Below are positions 22,904 through 36,130 of a DNA stretch of 64,000 bases, piece by piece; the first letter of the stretch is position 1; each line of letters opens with the position of its first letter. The translations under genes were made by a program, and so were the position numbers. The DNA is taken from positions 48,323,247 through 48,387,246 of the forward strand of contig CM055098.1 in the NCBI GenBank assembly GCA_029204225.1, written 5' to 3'. The notes beneath the pieces are model-generated. The model ran no database searches and was not told where the DNA came from. It worked only from the letters and a program-made list of their open reading frames with translations. This stretch comes from Diphasiastrum complanatum (taxonomy: Eukaryota > Streptophyta > Lycopodiopsida > Lycopodiales > Lycopodiaceae).

Positions 22904-23701
22904 CTAGTCTCCTAATCAAGGACTTGACACAAATGAAGGTTACTTCTATTGATTTGATTGAAGGTCTACCTTATCCCACTTCTTAGGGACCTGAAAAGAT
23001 CAGTAATAGACTTCCTATAAAGATCTAAGAATGATCTCTAACAAAATCAAATCATAGAATACTAGAAACAATGCACTTGCTTGATTGAAGTAGACAATAC
23101 TAGTAGAATTGCCCCTCTTTCTATAAAGAACATTAAAGCTTCCAAATGATCTGATCAAGAGTGAATTTCAGCAACCTAATATACTTCCAAAATCACTTGT
23201 AAAAGATCTAAATGGAACTTAATGAGGATGCAACACAATCTACTATCCAATCACAAGCAAAAAATGATCAAAATTGATGAAAAATTGATCTAATTTGGTG
23301 CATAAGTCAAGCAATGGTTGGACTGAACCTAAATCACTTTAGGAGGTGCCTACTACACCTTAGAACAGCCTTGAAGAGTCCCCAAAACTCTGATCTTCCC
23401 TCTCCTTGAATGCTAGAAAGCCTCCTCTATGAAATCACCTCCAAAACTCGCTTAGAAATCAATGCTTGGAGCAAGCAAAACTTGCTATCTTGGTAATGTG
23501 AATTGAATTCAACTTTGCCTCTGGTTTTAGACACCTAAACACCTGCAAATGAAGTCACACAACACCAATCTCCAATGTATTTGACTCACTTTGAGTTCTA
23601 GAATCAATACTAGATGCTAAGATCCAATCTACACAAGATTTAGATCAAAACTTGTGATCAAATTGAATGAAAACCAAGGATTTAGCTCATTTCAGCCTTT
23701 A
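22904..23701 (-). other. Untranslated leader of the intact copia element
   Basis: About 800 bases between the primer site and the gag start. No ORF or known motif is seen; the RNA packaging signal would be expected here. Several ATG-led short frames could affect translation, but nothing specific is supported. Confidence 0.6.
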
Positions 23702-23714
23702 GGCTCTGATACCA
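23702..23714 (-). other. Primer binding site of the intact copia element
   Basis: GGCTCTGATACCA complements TGGTATCAGAGCC, directly abutting the 5' LTR at 23715. It primes minus-strand DNA synthesis from initiator tRNA-Met. Confidence 0.95.
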
Positions 23715-24396
23715 TGTAAAAATTACAGCAAATAAGGATCCTAAAACACTTGAAATGATGAGGGAAACAATAAATTATGATTTCATAAGATTAGCACAAG
23801 TTGAACCATCAAAATCCATCAAAAATCTATGCTTGAACCTCACTAAATGGCCCAAATCCTTGAAGAAGACTTCACACGTGTGAAAGTACGGCCTCCCACA
23901 GTCTGAGTACTGTACACCAGGCCTACATTCAATCCTATAATCATTAGTAATCACAAGTACTCAAACAATTATGAACATAGAGAGCAATTGCACCATTATG
24001 AGAGAAAAATCATGAAATTGCTTGATTGATTTTGGTGAGATATCATCACCTATATATACATGATCCATCACGGTTTTGGGCAGGTATGAGTAGCCCTAAA
24101 CCTATCCCTAATGCTAATTTTGGTGGATATTTCATCCCTACCAAGTTAGGGTTGGAATCTTGGAGATCCCTCAACAATGCAAAAATTACCAAAAATAGCT
24201 CCTATTTTTTCTCCCTTGTATCTAAGCATAATTTGGACTCATTCCAAAGGTTCTAACACTTAGGTCTACTTGAGAACATCCTTATGAATGGAATCCTATG
24301 CTATTTGGCACGTGTGACAAGCCACATCATGACCATCTAACTATTTACAAGTCATATGACCAAAACTAGTCAAGCTAGAATTGTGAATTTTTAACA
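23715..24396 (-). repeat. 5' LTR of the intact copia element
   Basis: 682 bp, matching the 3' LTR base for base by eye. It contains the likely promoter (TATATATA at 24051-24058) and would drive leftward transcription. Confidence 0.95.
24051..24058 (-). promoter_or_regulatory. TATA box in the 5' LTR
   Basis: TATATATA within CACCTATATATACATGATCC; on the minus strand it reads GTATATATAGG. It lies about half-way through the LTR, a usual place for the U3/R promoter. The same word is at 18575-18582 in the 3' LTR. Confidence 0.6.
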
Positions 24397-24838
<442 letters not shown>

Positions 24839-24844
24839 TGTGTG

Positions 24845-25334
24845 TGTTATGGCCATATTCGGTTAAGGACCTGGAACAGTCCTAATACGGTAGACCGGCC
24901 CTCCAGTGTTCGAGATTATTGGTCACGCCTAGATTTTATTCCACATCGAGGCCTGTTGGTGACTAATGACCTTGAGAGGACCCAGACACTCTAATTGAGA
25001 CATATGGAGTAGTGCATGTGCGTGTGACTGATATAGACAGGAGGTATGCATGAAGAGCTGTGACCTATTTATAGTTGACCTGCATGGGGATTGCATGTGC
25101 TCATGCACTGGATCCTACTCACTATAAATTGAGGTAGTGATTATCCCATCAACAACTTGGTCTAAGTTACCTAATGAGCTCTTTTCCTCTTGTTGTCACA
25201 TTGGCATAGCTTGGGGGCTAGATCCAGGAGGATTCTCCAGGAGGGATCTAGGTTTGATTGGGTGGTTTTGCTCCATAGTCTCTCTTGTGTTTTCCTATCC
25301 TCATCTTAGGGGATTGTCCCCAGTGGTCTTTACA
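24845..25334 (+). repeat. 5' LTR of the LARD-like element
   Basis: It begins TGTTATGGCC and ends GGTCTTTACA. TACTCACTATAAATTG near 25115 is a possible TATA region. It shares the CTTGGGGGCTAGATC block with the solo LTRs at 1 and 5481. Confidence 0.9.
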
Positions 25335-25335
25335 T

Positions 25336-25348
25336 TGGTATCAGAGCC
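25336..25348 (+). other. Primer binding site of the LARD-like element
   Basis: TGGTATCAGAGCC, one base after the LTR end; complementary to the initiator tRNA-Met 3' end. Confidence 0.93.
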
Positions 25349-28300
25349 CGACTAAGATGCAATTTTTGGATGGAATGGAGAGAAGTTCTACATCAAGTCG
25401 GAATTGGAACGCACTAGGATTCACATCCTAGTTGGAGTGCTGTTTTTTCAAGGAAAAATTGGGTTTGGATTCACTAATTCTTGTTTTGAGCATGCTTTTC
25501 AAACTTGGTGTAGAGTGCTCTTCTCCTTGTTTGATTTTATTGAGATGCTGTGAATTAGTGTGGAATTCATTTTTATTTTCTGAAGCCTTGAAATTTTTTT
25601 GTTTGAAGTAGAATGATCTGCATGTGTAGATCCACTTCCTTGTTCAAATCTGTTTTTTTGGATGAATAAATTGCATGAATCCATAGTGTTTTGGACAGTT
25701 GGATTCAAATTTGTAGCAGAATGTTTGTTGATAGATTGATGAGAAATCGATTTATCCTGTGTATATAAATTGATTGCTACTGGAAATCTTGAAATTTTTG
25801 GTTGCATGTGAGGATTTAAGGATTTATATGACTAATCCTCTTGTATTTCATGCAAACTGAAAAATGAAAACATGAAATGGATTTGGAAATTGAAAATTCT
25901 CTAGAAAAATAGATTAGGATAGAAAAAAGTGTTGCATGCAGTTAGAGACTTCTGTGAAACCTTTTTTTGGTTGATGCTTTCTTCCCATACCTCTGAACAA
26001 TGACGCTATTTTGTGCTATCAGTCATTGATCTGAAATCTTGACCTATGGGAACGGGTCTGTTGTTCCCTATCTGACTGTTAAACCTGTTTTTGGAGCCCT
26101 TGAAACCTGGAATTGCTGTTGATAATTGTGAGACAGCCGGTTCTTGCTTTGTACTATTTTTCTCAGAATTTGATTTGCATAAATGATGCAAATAGAAAAA
26201 TACCAGTGCAAAGAGCAGGTCAGGCTTTGCTTTGCCTGTAGCTCGGGATTTGAGGACTGTGGGTAAGGATATGTCTTGGTTTCAAGCTGCTGCTCGCCCT
26301 TCCTTCCAATTTATGTCTTTTTGATGAGAGTGAATATTTGAAAATCCTCTGCTTGGTGTTTTTCAGCAAATGGCACGTCCATCTGTGATCTGAAATTAGC
26401 AAGGGTAGGCCGTGATGCCAAATTCAGGTACTGATGAACTCTGGGGAAGAAGCCTTTGTCTGACCGGATATCAGCTGGACAAATTGGAAGCATGTGTGGT
26501 TATTCGCAGTGTTGAAGTAGGATAAATGCCTGCTGGTTTAGCCCCGCTGAAGGTCCGAGGTGGAGTGCAATCCCATTCCGTTCATGTATGTGGGAAAATC
26601 TCTCTCTCTCTCTCTCTCTCTCGTTGGAGGTCGCGGTTGGGCTGCCTCCCCTTTTGGGGAGATGGCGGCTCGAAAAGATCATAACTAAATTTTTTCTTCA
26701 TTGGTAAAGCCTATTTAGGGTATTTGGAGAGGTTATGAGATATAGATCAGAATCCCTCAATGGTATCTCATAAATTCCAAATCGAAAACCCTTAAAAGCT
26801 ATTTCTCTCTTGATTTTAAACCTCTACTTTTTACAAATTTCTTATATACGAGACAATTGGATTGAGATTCATATAATTCCTTCCAGTGTAGAACTAGGTT
26901 CTGAAGGACTGTTTAAGTTATATGAATTCATGCTTCCATTTTAGGTTTGTGAATATAGCTCAGAATCGATTGATGTTTCAATTGATTAAGTGGAATTTAG
27001 ACTTCCTGGACCCAATTTATTATCTCTATTAGATAGTTGATTATTGAGAGTAATATTTCTATTACTCGGGATAAGATATTTTATGATTTTAAGGAAAAAG
27101 TCCAGTTTGTAATAGTATAGAATACTCATTACTGACTTTTCGAATCTTTGATATCTTATACGTTGTCTCCTGGGAACTTTTTGATTGAAATTATGAAATT
27201 TCTTTTAAAAGGGAGAGAAGAAAATGATAGGAATAAGACTTTCATGGAATCAACCAGTTGCATAGATTTCTTTTGTGGAATCCAGTTTGTGTGCAATGGT
27301 GGAACTATCTAGTGGAATAGAGAAAATCTCTAGTGATTGTTTTGAATAATCTGGAACTAGAGTAATTTTGGGGGTTTTGAACTGTCAGATATTCATGAAT
27401 ATGGGAAGTAGTGGTAAAGATTAAATTAAGGTTCACTGATTGGCTACCAAGTACCATTTAGTTATGGATTGGATCAGTGAAATAAAGCTTTAATCTGAAC
27501 CTTTTGTCCAAAGATGTCTGTATAAGTCAGCCTAATCTTGGTTTGCACACTAAGACCTGAAGTAGGCTAAATGATTGAAGGAATTTTTTGTTGATAAAAG
27601 TATGATGGTTGGAAAACTTGTGTTGTGGAATTGTTCACTTCAGAGATTTCCCAGATATGTTATTTACTCAAGAGAAATAGAATTTTCTGTAGCTGAGTTA
27701 CAAGATTCTCAGTGATATATGTGAGTAACAAATGTGGATTTTGGAGGAATCTGCCAGATAATGATATATGTGTTTATGTACTGGGTCATAGTGGGATTTT
27801 TCTCATATATGCACGATTAATCTTGTTTGGATCTACTATGTATTCTTGGTTACTAAGGTTATCTAGTGCACTTAACCTAGTTGTTGAACATAGGCATGTG
27901 ATCAAGTATTGTTTTTGACAAATACTTGCAGAGTTAACAGATCCATTTTGATAGATCTATAGGTTAACTTAAAATTGATTTGGATATGGGTCTAAATGTG
28001 GTGTTGTACATGTATAGTTGAGATCTACACCTAGACATTTAAGATTTCTAAATCATGCACAATTAACTTGAGTAATTGATTTACTCCTGGGGAAGTAATT
28101 GGCAAAACAGACAATGTGAAGAGAATTCACTAGAAAACTGTTTGTTTTGTGTGTATTGCTTGTAAGACACATAATTTATGAGTCATTCAGATTCATTAGT
28201 TAATTGTGTGCATAGGATACTGAATTCTTGGATGAGTATTTCTCAGTTGGGAAATAGACTTGATTCATTAGTGATTGTATTCCTATGAGCTCAATTGGAT

Positions 28301-29460
28301 ACCGGATCCTAATGGTGCCAAGAATGGTAAACTGAATTTTGGGAATTCAGTAGAACTTTGAAATCTCTAGATGTTGTTCTAGGAGATTGTATAAAGTTTA
28401 TATTGTTAAAGATTAATGTTATAAAAGTCTTTAATTTTCTTGGTTGATTGTAGAATTTGGAACTCATAATCTGATTAAGAATCGGATTGGAAAAATATTA
28501 TTGGAATCCAAAGATTTTCCTTGTGGAAAAGATTTCAGAATGATTCTTATATTTCCTGAGTGGTATATTGTGCATATACTTCAGTATCTTTCAGTGATTA
28601 AGTGTGGGTTTAGAATCCTGAGTTATGATCGACGAGTCATAAGATTCTAAATGTTTATGATTGACGGATCATAAACTGATACTTAAAGATCATTTGAAGA
28701 TTATAAAGAAATATGAAGATTCTTAAAGATAATGAGTGATTCTTGATCAATTGGGAGAGTCAAGGATTTAGATCTGTTAGTTGAACTCTAAACTCCTTTA
28801 CTCCAGTGCATACTTGAGATTGTATGGATCTCACAGGCCTTTCCATTAAGTAATTGTTTACTTATGAAGAATTGCTTTCTTTATAGATTGTAGTCTATAA
28901 GTGCTTGTGTACAAAGTTCAGTCTGAATCTCTAGTTTTGTAGGAGACAGATAAATTTATTAAGATACAGATAGATGCTGATTTCTTGCATATGATGCTAG
29001 AAATGGGGCTGTTGACTCATTAGAGTAACTGCAGTACTCTGGTTTGAGTTATGATTGTCTGAGAGATGATGGATCTCCTAGAGATTTTAGATGACTTAAT
29101 TGTGATATTTTGATATTCTTAAAATATTTGTACCAAGAAGCCTTATTTTCTACAAGAAATTGACATGGAATTTCTTTAGCTTTTGGATTTGATTTCTGAA
29201 ATAAAGTAAAATCACCCAGTATTTCATGTAATTGGAATTACATGAAGGTGATGAGTATTTATTTTGGATAAGATCTATCCATTTGGAGGATTTATAGCTT
29301 AGTGTATCTTTTAGAATTTGAGTTAGTATTCATGAGTAGAGACAAGCAATATTTAAATTGTTGCATCTCTAAATATTTATTTAGATGGAAAAATCATACT
29401 AAGAATAATGGTTCATGAATAAGATTTGAAAGCTTAAGAAATAGTTTCATGTTTTTTTTT
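25349..29460 (+). other. Non-coding interior of the LARD-like element
   Basis: About 4.1 kb of AT-rich sequence without gag, pol or recognisable host coding sequence on either strand. A 24-bp (TC)n run lies at 26599-26622. Short fragments recur with variations (AAGATTC, GATTGTA, AGAGATT words at 27-29 kb), but no regular tandem repeat was made out. It may carry packaging or dimerisation signals, which cannot be recognised by eye. Confidence 0.7.
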
Positions 29461-29500
29461 TTCCCGTTCTGAGGACAGAACCTATGTAAAGGAGGAAGAA
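29461..29500 (+). other. Pol-tail vestige and polypurine tract of the LARD-like element
   Basis: TTCCCGTTCTGAGGACAGAA leads into a polypurine tract AAAGGAGGAAGAA (29488-29500), directly before the 3' LTR. The 16-base word GTTCTGAGGACAGAAC is also present beside the polypurine tract of the chromovirus (minus strand, about 55803-55818), where it contains the pol stop codon. This ties the two elements to one lineage. Confidence 0.85.
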
Positions 29501-30089
<589 letters not shown>

Positions 30090-30742
30090 TGTGTGTTGAA
30101 AATCTTTTTGAATTCTTAAGCCTTCAAAAACTTCAAGCTTATTCTTCAAAACATAGAGTAAGTGATTCATAACATAAAGGTGACATTCTTGTAGTGACCG
30201 AAGAATGATCAAACAATCCAATAGATCTTTATGACATCCCTGATAAAAGGATGATTAACCTCGTTTGTGTCTATTCACAAACTCTGATCAGTAGTTCTCA
30301 AGGAAGGAAAGAGCACAGTCATTTCTCCATAAAAAATGGTCATTATCATTTGTATTCCAAGAAGCAATGTACTCGGACAACAATGATCAATCCATAAGGT
30401 GTGATATTCAGACAACGATAATCAACCAGAGTAAGGTGACTCTCAGACAGCGATGGTCAATCAAATTGCGGTGGTTCCCATACAGCGATAGTCAGAATTG
30501 AGCTTCCATAAGAATGCGATGGAGTTTCCCACAGAATTTGTACTTTAGGTTTTCTTGAATAGATTCTGGATTTCTGATACAGAAGTGTGATGGATCTCTG
30601 CTACAAAATGGCTCAAGTCTCTTTTGGAAATGACTATAGTTTTCTTGAATAGATTCAAGATTTCTAAAACAGAAATGCAACGGAACTCTGCTACATCGAT
30701 GGCTCTCTGATGGTCAGTAGAGAGTGCGATAAGTTTTCTTTT

Positions 30743-30857
30743 GGAAATGCGCTAAGGTCTCATCTGAAGTTGCGCTCAGGTCTCTTCAGAAAGTGCGCCC
30801 AGATCTCTTCTGAAAATGCGCTCATATCTCTTTAGGAAATGCGCTCAAGTCTGCACG
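30743..30857. repeat. 23-bp minisatellite, five copies
   Basis: Five consecutive units of the form GAAAATGCGCTCAGGTCTCTT plus two bases, each with one to four differences. A small local amplification. Confidence 0.8.
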
Positions 30858-31294
30858 GAATTCATGTCTCTGATCGTCCTCTCTTCTGGCCATTCAAAGT
30901 GCCATTTTTATTCTCAGATAGGCGCGTCTCAAAACGATTGATAAGAATTCCAGATTAGTAGAAGTGTTTGAGTTTTAGGAGTAGTCTTTGATAGAAGTGC
31001 ATGAAAACTCTTAGTCCAAGAAAAATAAGGCTCACTTTGTAGTGTGTGAGGTGGATTAGATTAGGTGAAGGTAGGTGGCCTAAGATTTTTAGATTCGGCC
31101 TTTCATCTTAATTTTTATTGTCTCAAGCTAAGATTACACCCCAAGTGCAAAACGTTCTAGGATAGAGAGTTATATGCCCATCTTATCTTGCATAATTTTC
31201 ATCAATCCCTAGGCTTGTTTTCTAGAGGTTGCCCATCCTCTGTCATAGTGGAATGTGATGCAAAGGATGATCAGTCCTTCGATTTCTTCTTCAA

Positions 31295-31355
31295 TTCTTT
31301 ATAGACTCAATTGAGCCTTCTTTATAGACTCGATTGAGCCTTCTTTATAGACTTT
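31295..31355. repeat. 23-bp tandem repeat, two and a half copies
   Basis: TTCTTTATAGACTC followed by AATTGAGCC or GATTGAGCC, twice, then a partial third unit. Confidence 0.8.
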
Positions 31356-31849
31356 GTAAAAAACCTTCTTTGTTACTGTCATTAAGCTTAGAAAGCTTTT
31401 ATTTTTTATTCTTGCTCTTCGGGCACTTTCTCGAGCACCTGCACATAACCTTAATTGAAAGGTCAGTCCTTAAGCCCCGAGGGCTTCTTGTTCTTATTTT
31501 TGATTCTTCAGGTACATTTGTGAGTATCTGCACATACCCTTCAATGAAAAGTCAGTGTTCATAATACCATCAAATATGGTAGTTTTAGTTCTACAGATAT
31601 CAATGTATGTTTCTCAGTTCATAAACTCATGTAATATTCCAAAAGAATATAACTTCATTTTATCAAAGTCTATAAGGAGTTAAAAGCTGGGAAAGTTTTA
31701 TTTCTTTGGGGCAATTTGTATCTGCAAATCACAATTCGAGACTGTCCATAATTCTGAAGTTTTTTTTGAAGAAACCTTTCCCACACAGCCACAAGGAATC
31801 GCAGCAGCTCACCAGCCACAATTCGGGTCGAGCAAGCTGTCAAATCACC

Positions 31850-33530
31850 AAAGCAGTTCGATGCCACAGTGCTTGAGGGCTATGAAGAAGAAGATCTCTT
31901 TGAAGAAGAGGAATTACATGCACCTGCTCCACGCTAACCAGGGACAGTACCACCAGGTCCTTCTGCTGCTACCACCTCCACGATAGTAGATTCTGGTGAT
32001 GCTCTAGGTTTAGTCTCAAGCCTTGCGTAATTGATCTAGTCTATGTTGGATAAGAAAAAAGAAATGGAGCAACGCATCTCAGATATGGAATCTGAGAATA
32101 CAGTCATTAGCCAGAAAGTGAATTAGTTGGACAAAGAGTTGAAGATCGTCAAGCAGCATGAAGCTAAGTCTAAAGTTGAGAAGAAGAAGGCACAACAATT
32201 GGCTGTTCGCCTAGAAGACTATGTCAGTTCACTGCAAAATGCGCTTACAACCGCCCAACACCAAGTGGACAAGGTCGTGCAAGATGCAAAACAAAAAGTG
32301 TAGCTGCTCCAGGGTCAACTGCAGATGGCTGAACAAGATCGCACATGTCTCCAAGGTGAATTGGATGCGACAACCCTTGAGCATCATGCATATTTATAGA
32401 CGCAAATACATGATCATCCGGCAACTCCGATAGAAATCACATATTTGTTCAAAAAGGTTGAAACCTATAAAGTGGTCCTTCAAGGATTCCAAGGCCTCTT
32501 TGACAGATTCAAATGTACAACTTCAACTGAGTTGGAAAAGGCCAAAGCAACCATCAATGAATATGAAAAGGCTACCGCTCAGGTTTTGTAGTCCACCTCT
32601 CAAATTCTAGTTCGGTCATGTCGCAGTTATCCCCTCCGCACCAAGACGACACAACTATGGATACATGGTTAGATGTGGGAATGGACTAGGGTGGAGTCCC
32701 CAAAGTCACTGAAGAACAGCCAGTACCACAGACAACGCAAGTAGGTGCACCTTCATCAAGGACCACACCATTGTTCAGACAACCAATCAGTGTCGAGGAC
32801 TAGATCCAGAGCTTTTTAGCACAACATTCTCATGAGTCCCCGCGTGGTGGTTGGGTCATCAAGTTTAAGACCTCTGAAATTGAGGCCGACAAAGAATTGG
32901 ATAAGATACCCGCATTGGGGGAGCAGCCGGCTTGGAGAATTACAGTTTTTGAGAAGACTTCGGAATCCATCAGGAGTTATGTGGCCAGTCCTCACCAATT
33001 GTGCGTAGTTCCATACTACGTACCAATGTCGCGTAGAGTGGAAGGATTTGGGATTGGCCATGGACAAAATTACCATCCATACGCCAAACTGGCCAATCAT
33101 CTACCAACCATATAGTTGGAAGATCTCAGTGAACTTCCATTGAGCCCTACAAGCATACCAGCAGGAGTATATCCACTCTCCTGATCCCACAGTCAGGCAA
33201 ACGGCGCTGTTCGCAAAAGATCTCACTCTATTGGCGTCCGTTGCAACGCAATGGGATGATTGCTTTTCCACTTTGGCATTTGATCCGAATAAGCCAATGG
33301 TGTCAGATAGCATTAAGAATTAGCTGCCGATGGCCACAGAATATATTTTCATATAGCAATGATGGGAGGCTCCTGGGAATCTCGATTCATAGCTTGGACA
33401 ACTTGAAAGTGGATCGCCAGAACCCACCATTGTTTTTTGTCGCACAACCTAGATTTCAATACTGCTCGACTCGATTTCATGAAAAAGGTGTAGTATCATT
33501 TAGTAAAGATTTGACGTGCTGCAAATAAGA
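31850..33530 (+). pseudogene. Unrecognised coding relic with coiled-coil-like segment
   Basis: Several stretches on the plus strand read as protein. These are an acidic EEEDLFEEEELHAPAPR part near 31890, a long Lys/Glu/Gln heptad-like stretch near 32045-32280 (DKKKEMEQRISDMESEN, EKKKAQQLAVRLEDYV), and a FKKVETYKVVLQGFQGLFD block near 32440. Near 32860-33115 comes a different-looking globular part containing PAWRITVFEKTSESIRSYV and a VVPYYVPMSRRVEGFGIGHG segment. In-frame stops and frameshifts break it. I do not know the family. A retrotransposon ORF or a captured host gene are both possible. Confidence 0.4.
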
Positions 33531-33539
33531 GTCCACAGT

Positions 33540-33789
33540 AACTGTATCTTGTAGGTGTCATGGGACCACCACCAATTTTGGTCAGGGATACTATTGGAGG
33601 GTTTATGGATCCCAAGGCAACTCTAACCCTAGTTAATAAGTGAGAGGGGTTTGGCACCCTGAGTGTGTAAGTCCAACCCGATGATCACGTAGTTATCTGA
33701 TTAATTAGAAAGTCAATAAAAGGACTATAGGCCTTTTTGTGGTATTTTTAATGTCGCAGGGCCTAAATGTCAAATTAAGTGAATAAAGT
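33540..33789. other. LTR-like stretch
   Basis: GGCACCCTGAGTGTGTAAG and a CGATGATCACGTAGTTA word resemble in layout the LTR beginning at 37447 (GGCATCCTGCGTGTATAAGC, then GAGCACGCAATTA). Probably a decayed LTR of a related family. Confidence 0.35.
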
Positions 33790-34230
33790 TGGGTGATGTT
33801 GGCTGATTCTGATGAATCTCCAAGATACTCGACTAGAGCAACTCAAGAGCACCTCTCACCTTAGATTGAGGAGGTCTCTGAGAAGACGAGACAAACAAAG
33901 ACTAAGAGCCGAGAAATACTAGTTAGTAATGACAAGCAAGAACTGTGTAAGCCTCATGGTGAATCCCGAAAGATGGAATGACATGTATGAAGTAGTATTT
34001 TTAGGCAAAATAATTAATGCAAGTAGATCCCTCTTAAATAAAGTAGACTGAGCCACCTTTTGATGGTGACCTCTTGTGGAGAGTATTATTTCACTTGTAA
34101 TTTGTGTAGTGTGGAAATGCCACTAGGATGCCACCTAAGAAGCTCTCTTGCTTATTTAAGAGACTCCCTCTTTGAGAAGATGAGCTTTTTATGCATTGTA
34201 TCTACTCCATGTCCAAATGAGAAGAGCCTC
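33790..34230 (-). repeat. Interspersed repeat R2, inverted copy
   Basis: Reverse complement of 15831-16260. It ends at AAGAGCCTC, directly before TGTTGGAGAAAG at 34231, which looks like an LTR start. The LTR-like repeat B may therefore have inserted into R2 here. Confidence 0.7.
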
Positions 34231-34279
34231 TGTTGGAGAAAGAGGGGTGTGAGTGTGAGAAACTAAAACAACTCGAAAA

Positions 34280-35030
34280 GAAATGAACACAAAAAGAAGC
34301 GAACTCGAAACTCGAAAAAGAAACGAACTCGAACGAAAAGTGTTCGTGCACAACGGAGCAACAAAACATCAGAAAGATAATTTGTCGTGAACAGCTAGAC
34401 AAAGTATTTGTCGCGAATGATTCGCGAAGAGCTAGACTGAGCTAGACTGATAATCAGTCGCGAATTAGTCACGAAAGACAAGACTAAATAATGGTCGTGA
34501 ACAACTAGACTAATAATAATTCGCTAAGAACAGACTACCAGATTAAGCAATAAGAGAGTCAGACAAAATGTAGAAAAGCATAGCAATATTGACACAAATC
34601 AAAATGTGGAACAAACAAAGCTGTTATCATATTAAGTATAACAACATATACAGGTCAATAACATTGTTGAGCACAAGACAATAGCAGACAAAACTGCGTG
34701 CTCTACAAAGCTAATATAATCTATGAAAGGAATAAACCTATTAATAACAATACAAAGAATTGATGCGCGAAAGCATCTACTTTGTCTATCTCTGATAAGC
34801 TTCTGATGCTATTATGTTTGTTGCTTGTTTCTCTTACATAATTTCTCATACAAACGGTATTCAATATATATACATAATTTTACAGGTGTGCAGATGAAGA
34901 AAGTACAAAGTGGATGTGTTGTCTGTGGGAGATCGTGGGTGGCTGCTGTCATTGTCAAATTTGTTTTGCACAGTTGCATGGGATGAGCGTGAAAAGGTCG
35001 TGACGTCAGTCTTCGCTGAAATATGTGAAA
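34280..35030 (-). repeat. LTR-like repeat B, inverted copy
   Basis: Reverse complement of 9690-10535, including the CGCGAATGATTCGCGAAGAG words and a TATATATACATA box near 34867. The left end at 34231-34280 (TGTTGGAGAAAG) is not matched at 10.5 kb, so the other copy is truncated. Confidence 0.65.
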
Positions 35031-35099
35031 ATATTGTAAAATTAAAATAATATTTAACTTAGAGATTCAAGTTTTGGGGTTTGTCCAAACTTGAGGTAG

Positions 35100-35690
35100 A
35101 CTAGTCTAGTAACCTTCCAAGTTGAGATTGGTCTTCTAAGTTCCTTAACTAGCATCCATCATGTTTGTGAGTCTTGTGCTTTGTCAAAGTCACCTAGACT
35201 ACGTTATACTAGATCTACAAAGTTTTTTCAAGTTGTACATTCGGATATTCATGGAATTACTACAATTAGCAATAGTGGAGCTAAGCTGTATGTAACTTTC
35301 ATTTATGATTTTAGTAGATTTTGTTGGATCTATCTACTAAAGAGCAAAGATGAAGTGTATGATGTCTTTGTGAAGCTCAAGAATGCAAGGGAAAACCAAT
35401 TTTCCACAAGGATCAAGTGATTGAGGAGTGACAATGGTGGTGAGTATATCTCGACCAAATTCAAGGCCTTTTGTGATGAGCATGGGGCCAAGAGGAAGTA
35501 CACAACTCCAAGGGCACCACAACAAAATGGAGTGGCTGAGAGGAAGAATAGAACTTGATGTGAAAGTGCCAAAGCCATGAGGTTAGGAGATAATCTTCCA
35601 AAACCATTTTGGGATCAAGCTTTGTTGTGTGCTAACTTTTTATGCAATAGGTGGCCGAGTGCTATATTAGATGGAAGGACTGTTGGACCC
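35100..35690 (+). pseudogene. Copia integrase fragment
   Basis: The plus strand reads VVHSDIHGITTISNSGAKLY, then [31 protein letters not shown] and [13 protein letters not shown], the DDE core of a copia integrase, followed by DNLPKPFWDQALLCANFLCN. Integrase inserts element DNA into chromosomes. TGA stops interrupt it after RIK and after KNRT. It ends at LDGRT near 35690, where an LTR-like TGTTGGACCC begins. Gag, protease and RT are absent. Confidence 0.8.
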
Positions 35691-36130
35691 TTTTCGTGCC
35701 TCCCTAATCGGTGCGATCAAGAAAGGGCTTGGATCTCCAACCGGGTGAGTTATCGTGTAGTACGGGCATTGATCCAATGGGGAGGGGGTTAAGCTACGGA
35801 TCTAAACGGGATCTAAGCCTACCAAGGGTGTCAATCTTTAAAGGCATAAGATTTAGAGGTGGAATGGCTTAGATGAGGGGTGTGATGCTTGACTCTCTTT
35901 TTGGGTCTTTTTTGGGTTTTGGGTTTTGCTTGGATCCTCTTCTTGGATCTTGGCTTTTTGGTAAATTTTAGCCACCATGGCTTACATGAGATCCAAGCTT
36001 GCTTGATGGTGGTCTTTAGCTCCAATGCAGGGGGTGAGGTGGCAATACCTCTATGGTTTGGGTGAGATGGCACTAGTTGCGAGAATTGTTGCTTTAATAC
36101 AACTATTTTTGGCCCCCATGATCTCATTTG
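35691..36130. other. Unassigned, possible LTR debris
   Basis: It starts TGTTGGACCCTTTTCG right at the break in the integrase, as an inserted LTR would. T/G-rich sequence follows, with no coding content, up to the gypsy protease at 36131. No matching second LTR was found. Confidence 0.35.

Larger units (their letters stand above)
18239..24396 (-). mobile_element. Full-length, apparently intact Ty1/copia retrotransposon
   Basis: The element is 6158 bp. Its two 682-bp LTRs (18239-18920 and 23715-24396) begin TGTAAAAATTAC, end TTTTTAACA and look identical when read side by side. The 5-bp target duplication GAAGG flanks it at 18234-18238 and 24397-24401. The tRNA-Met primer site, a leader, one continuous 1322-residue gag-pol and a polypurine tract are all in place, reading right to left. 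Identical LTRs imply very recent insertion, because both derive from one template at integration. It lies inside the LTR of an older element. Confidence 0.97.

Noticed and set aside
18550-24256. Identical 76-codon frames at 18550 and 24026
   Set aside because: They lie in the two identical copia LTRs in antisense and are duplicated only because the LTR is.
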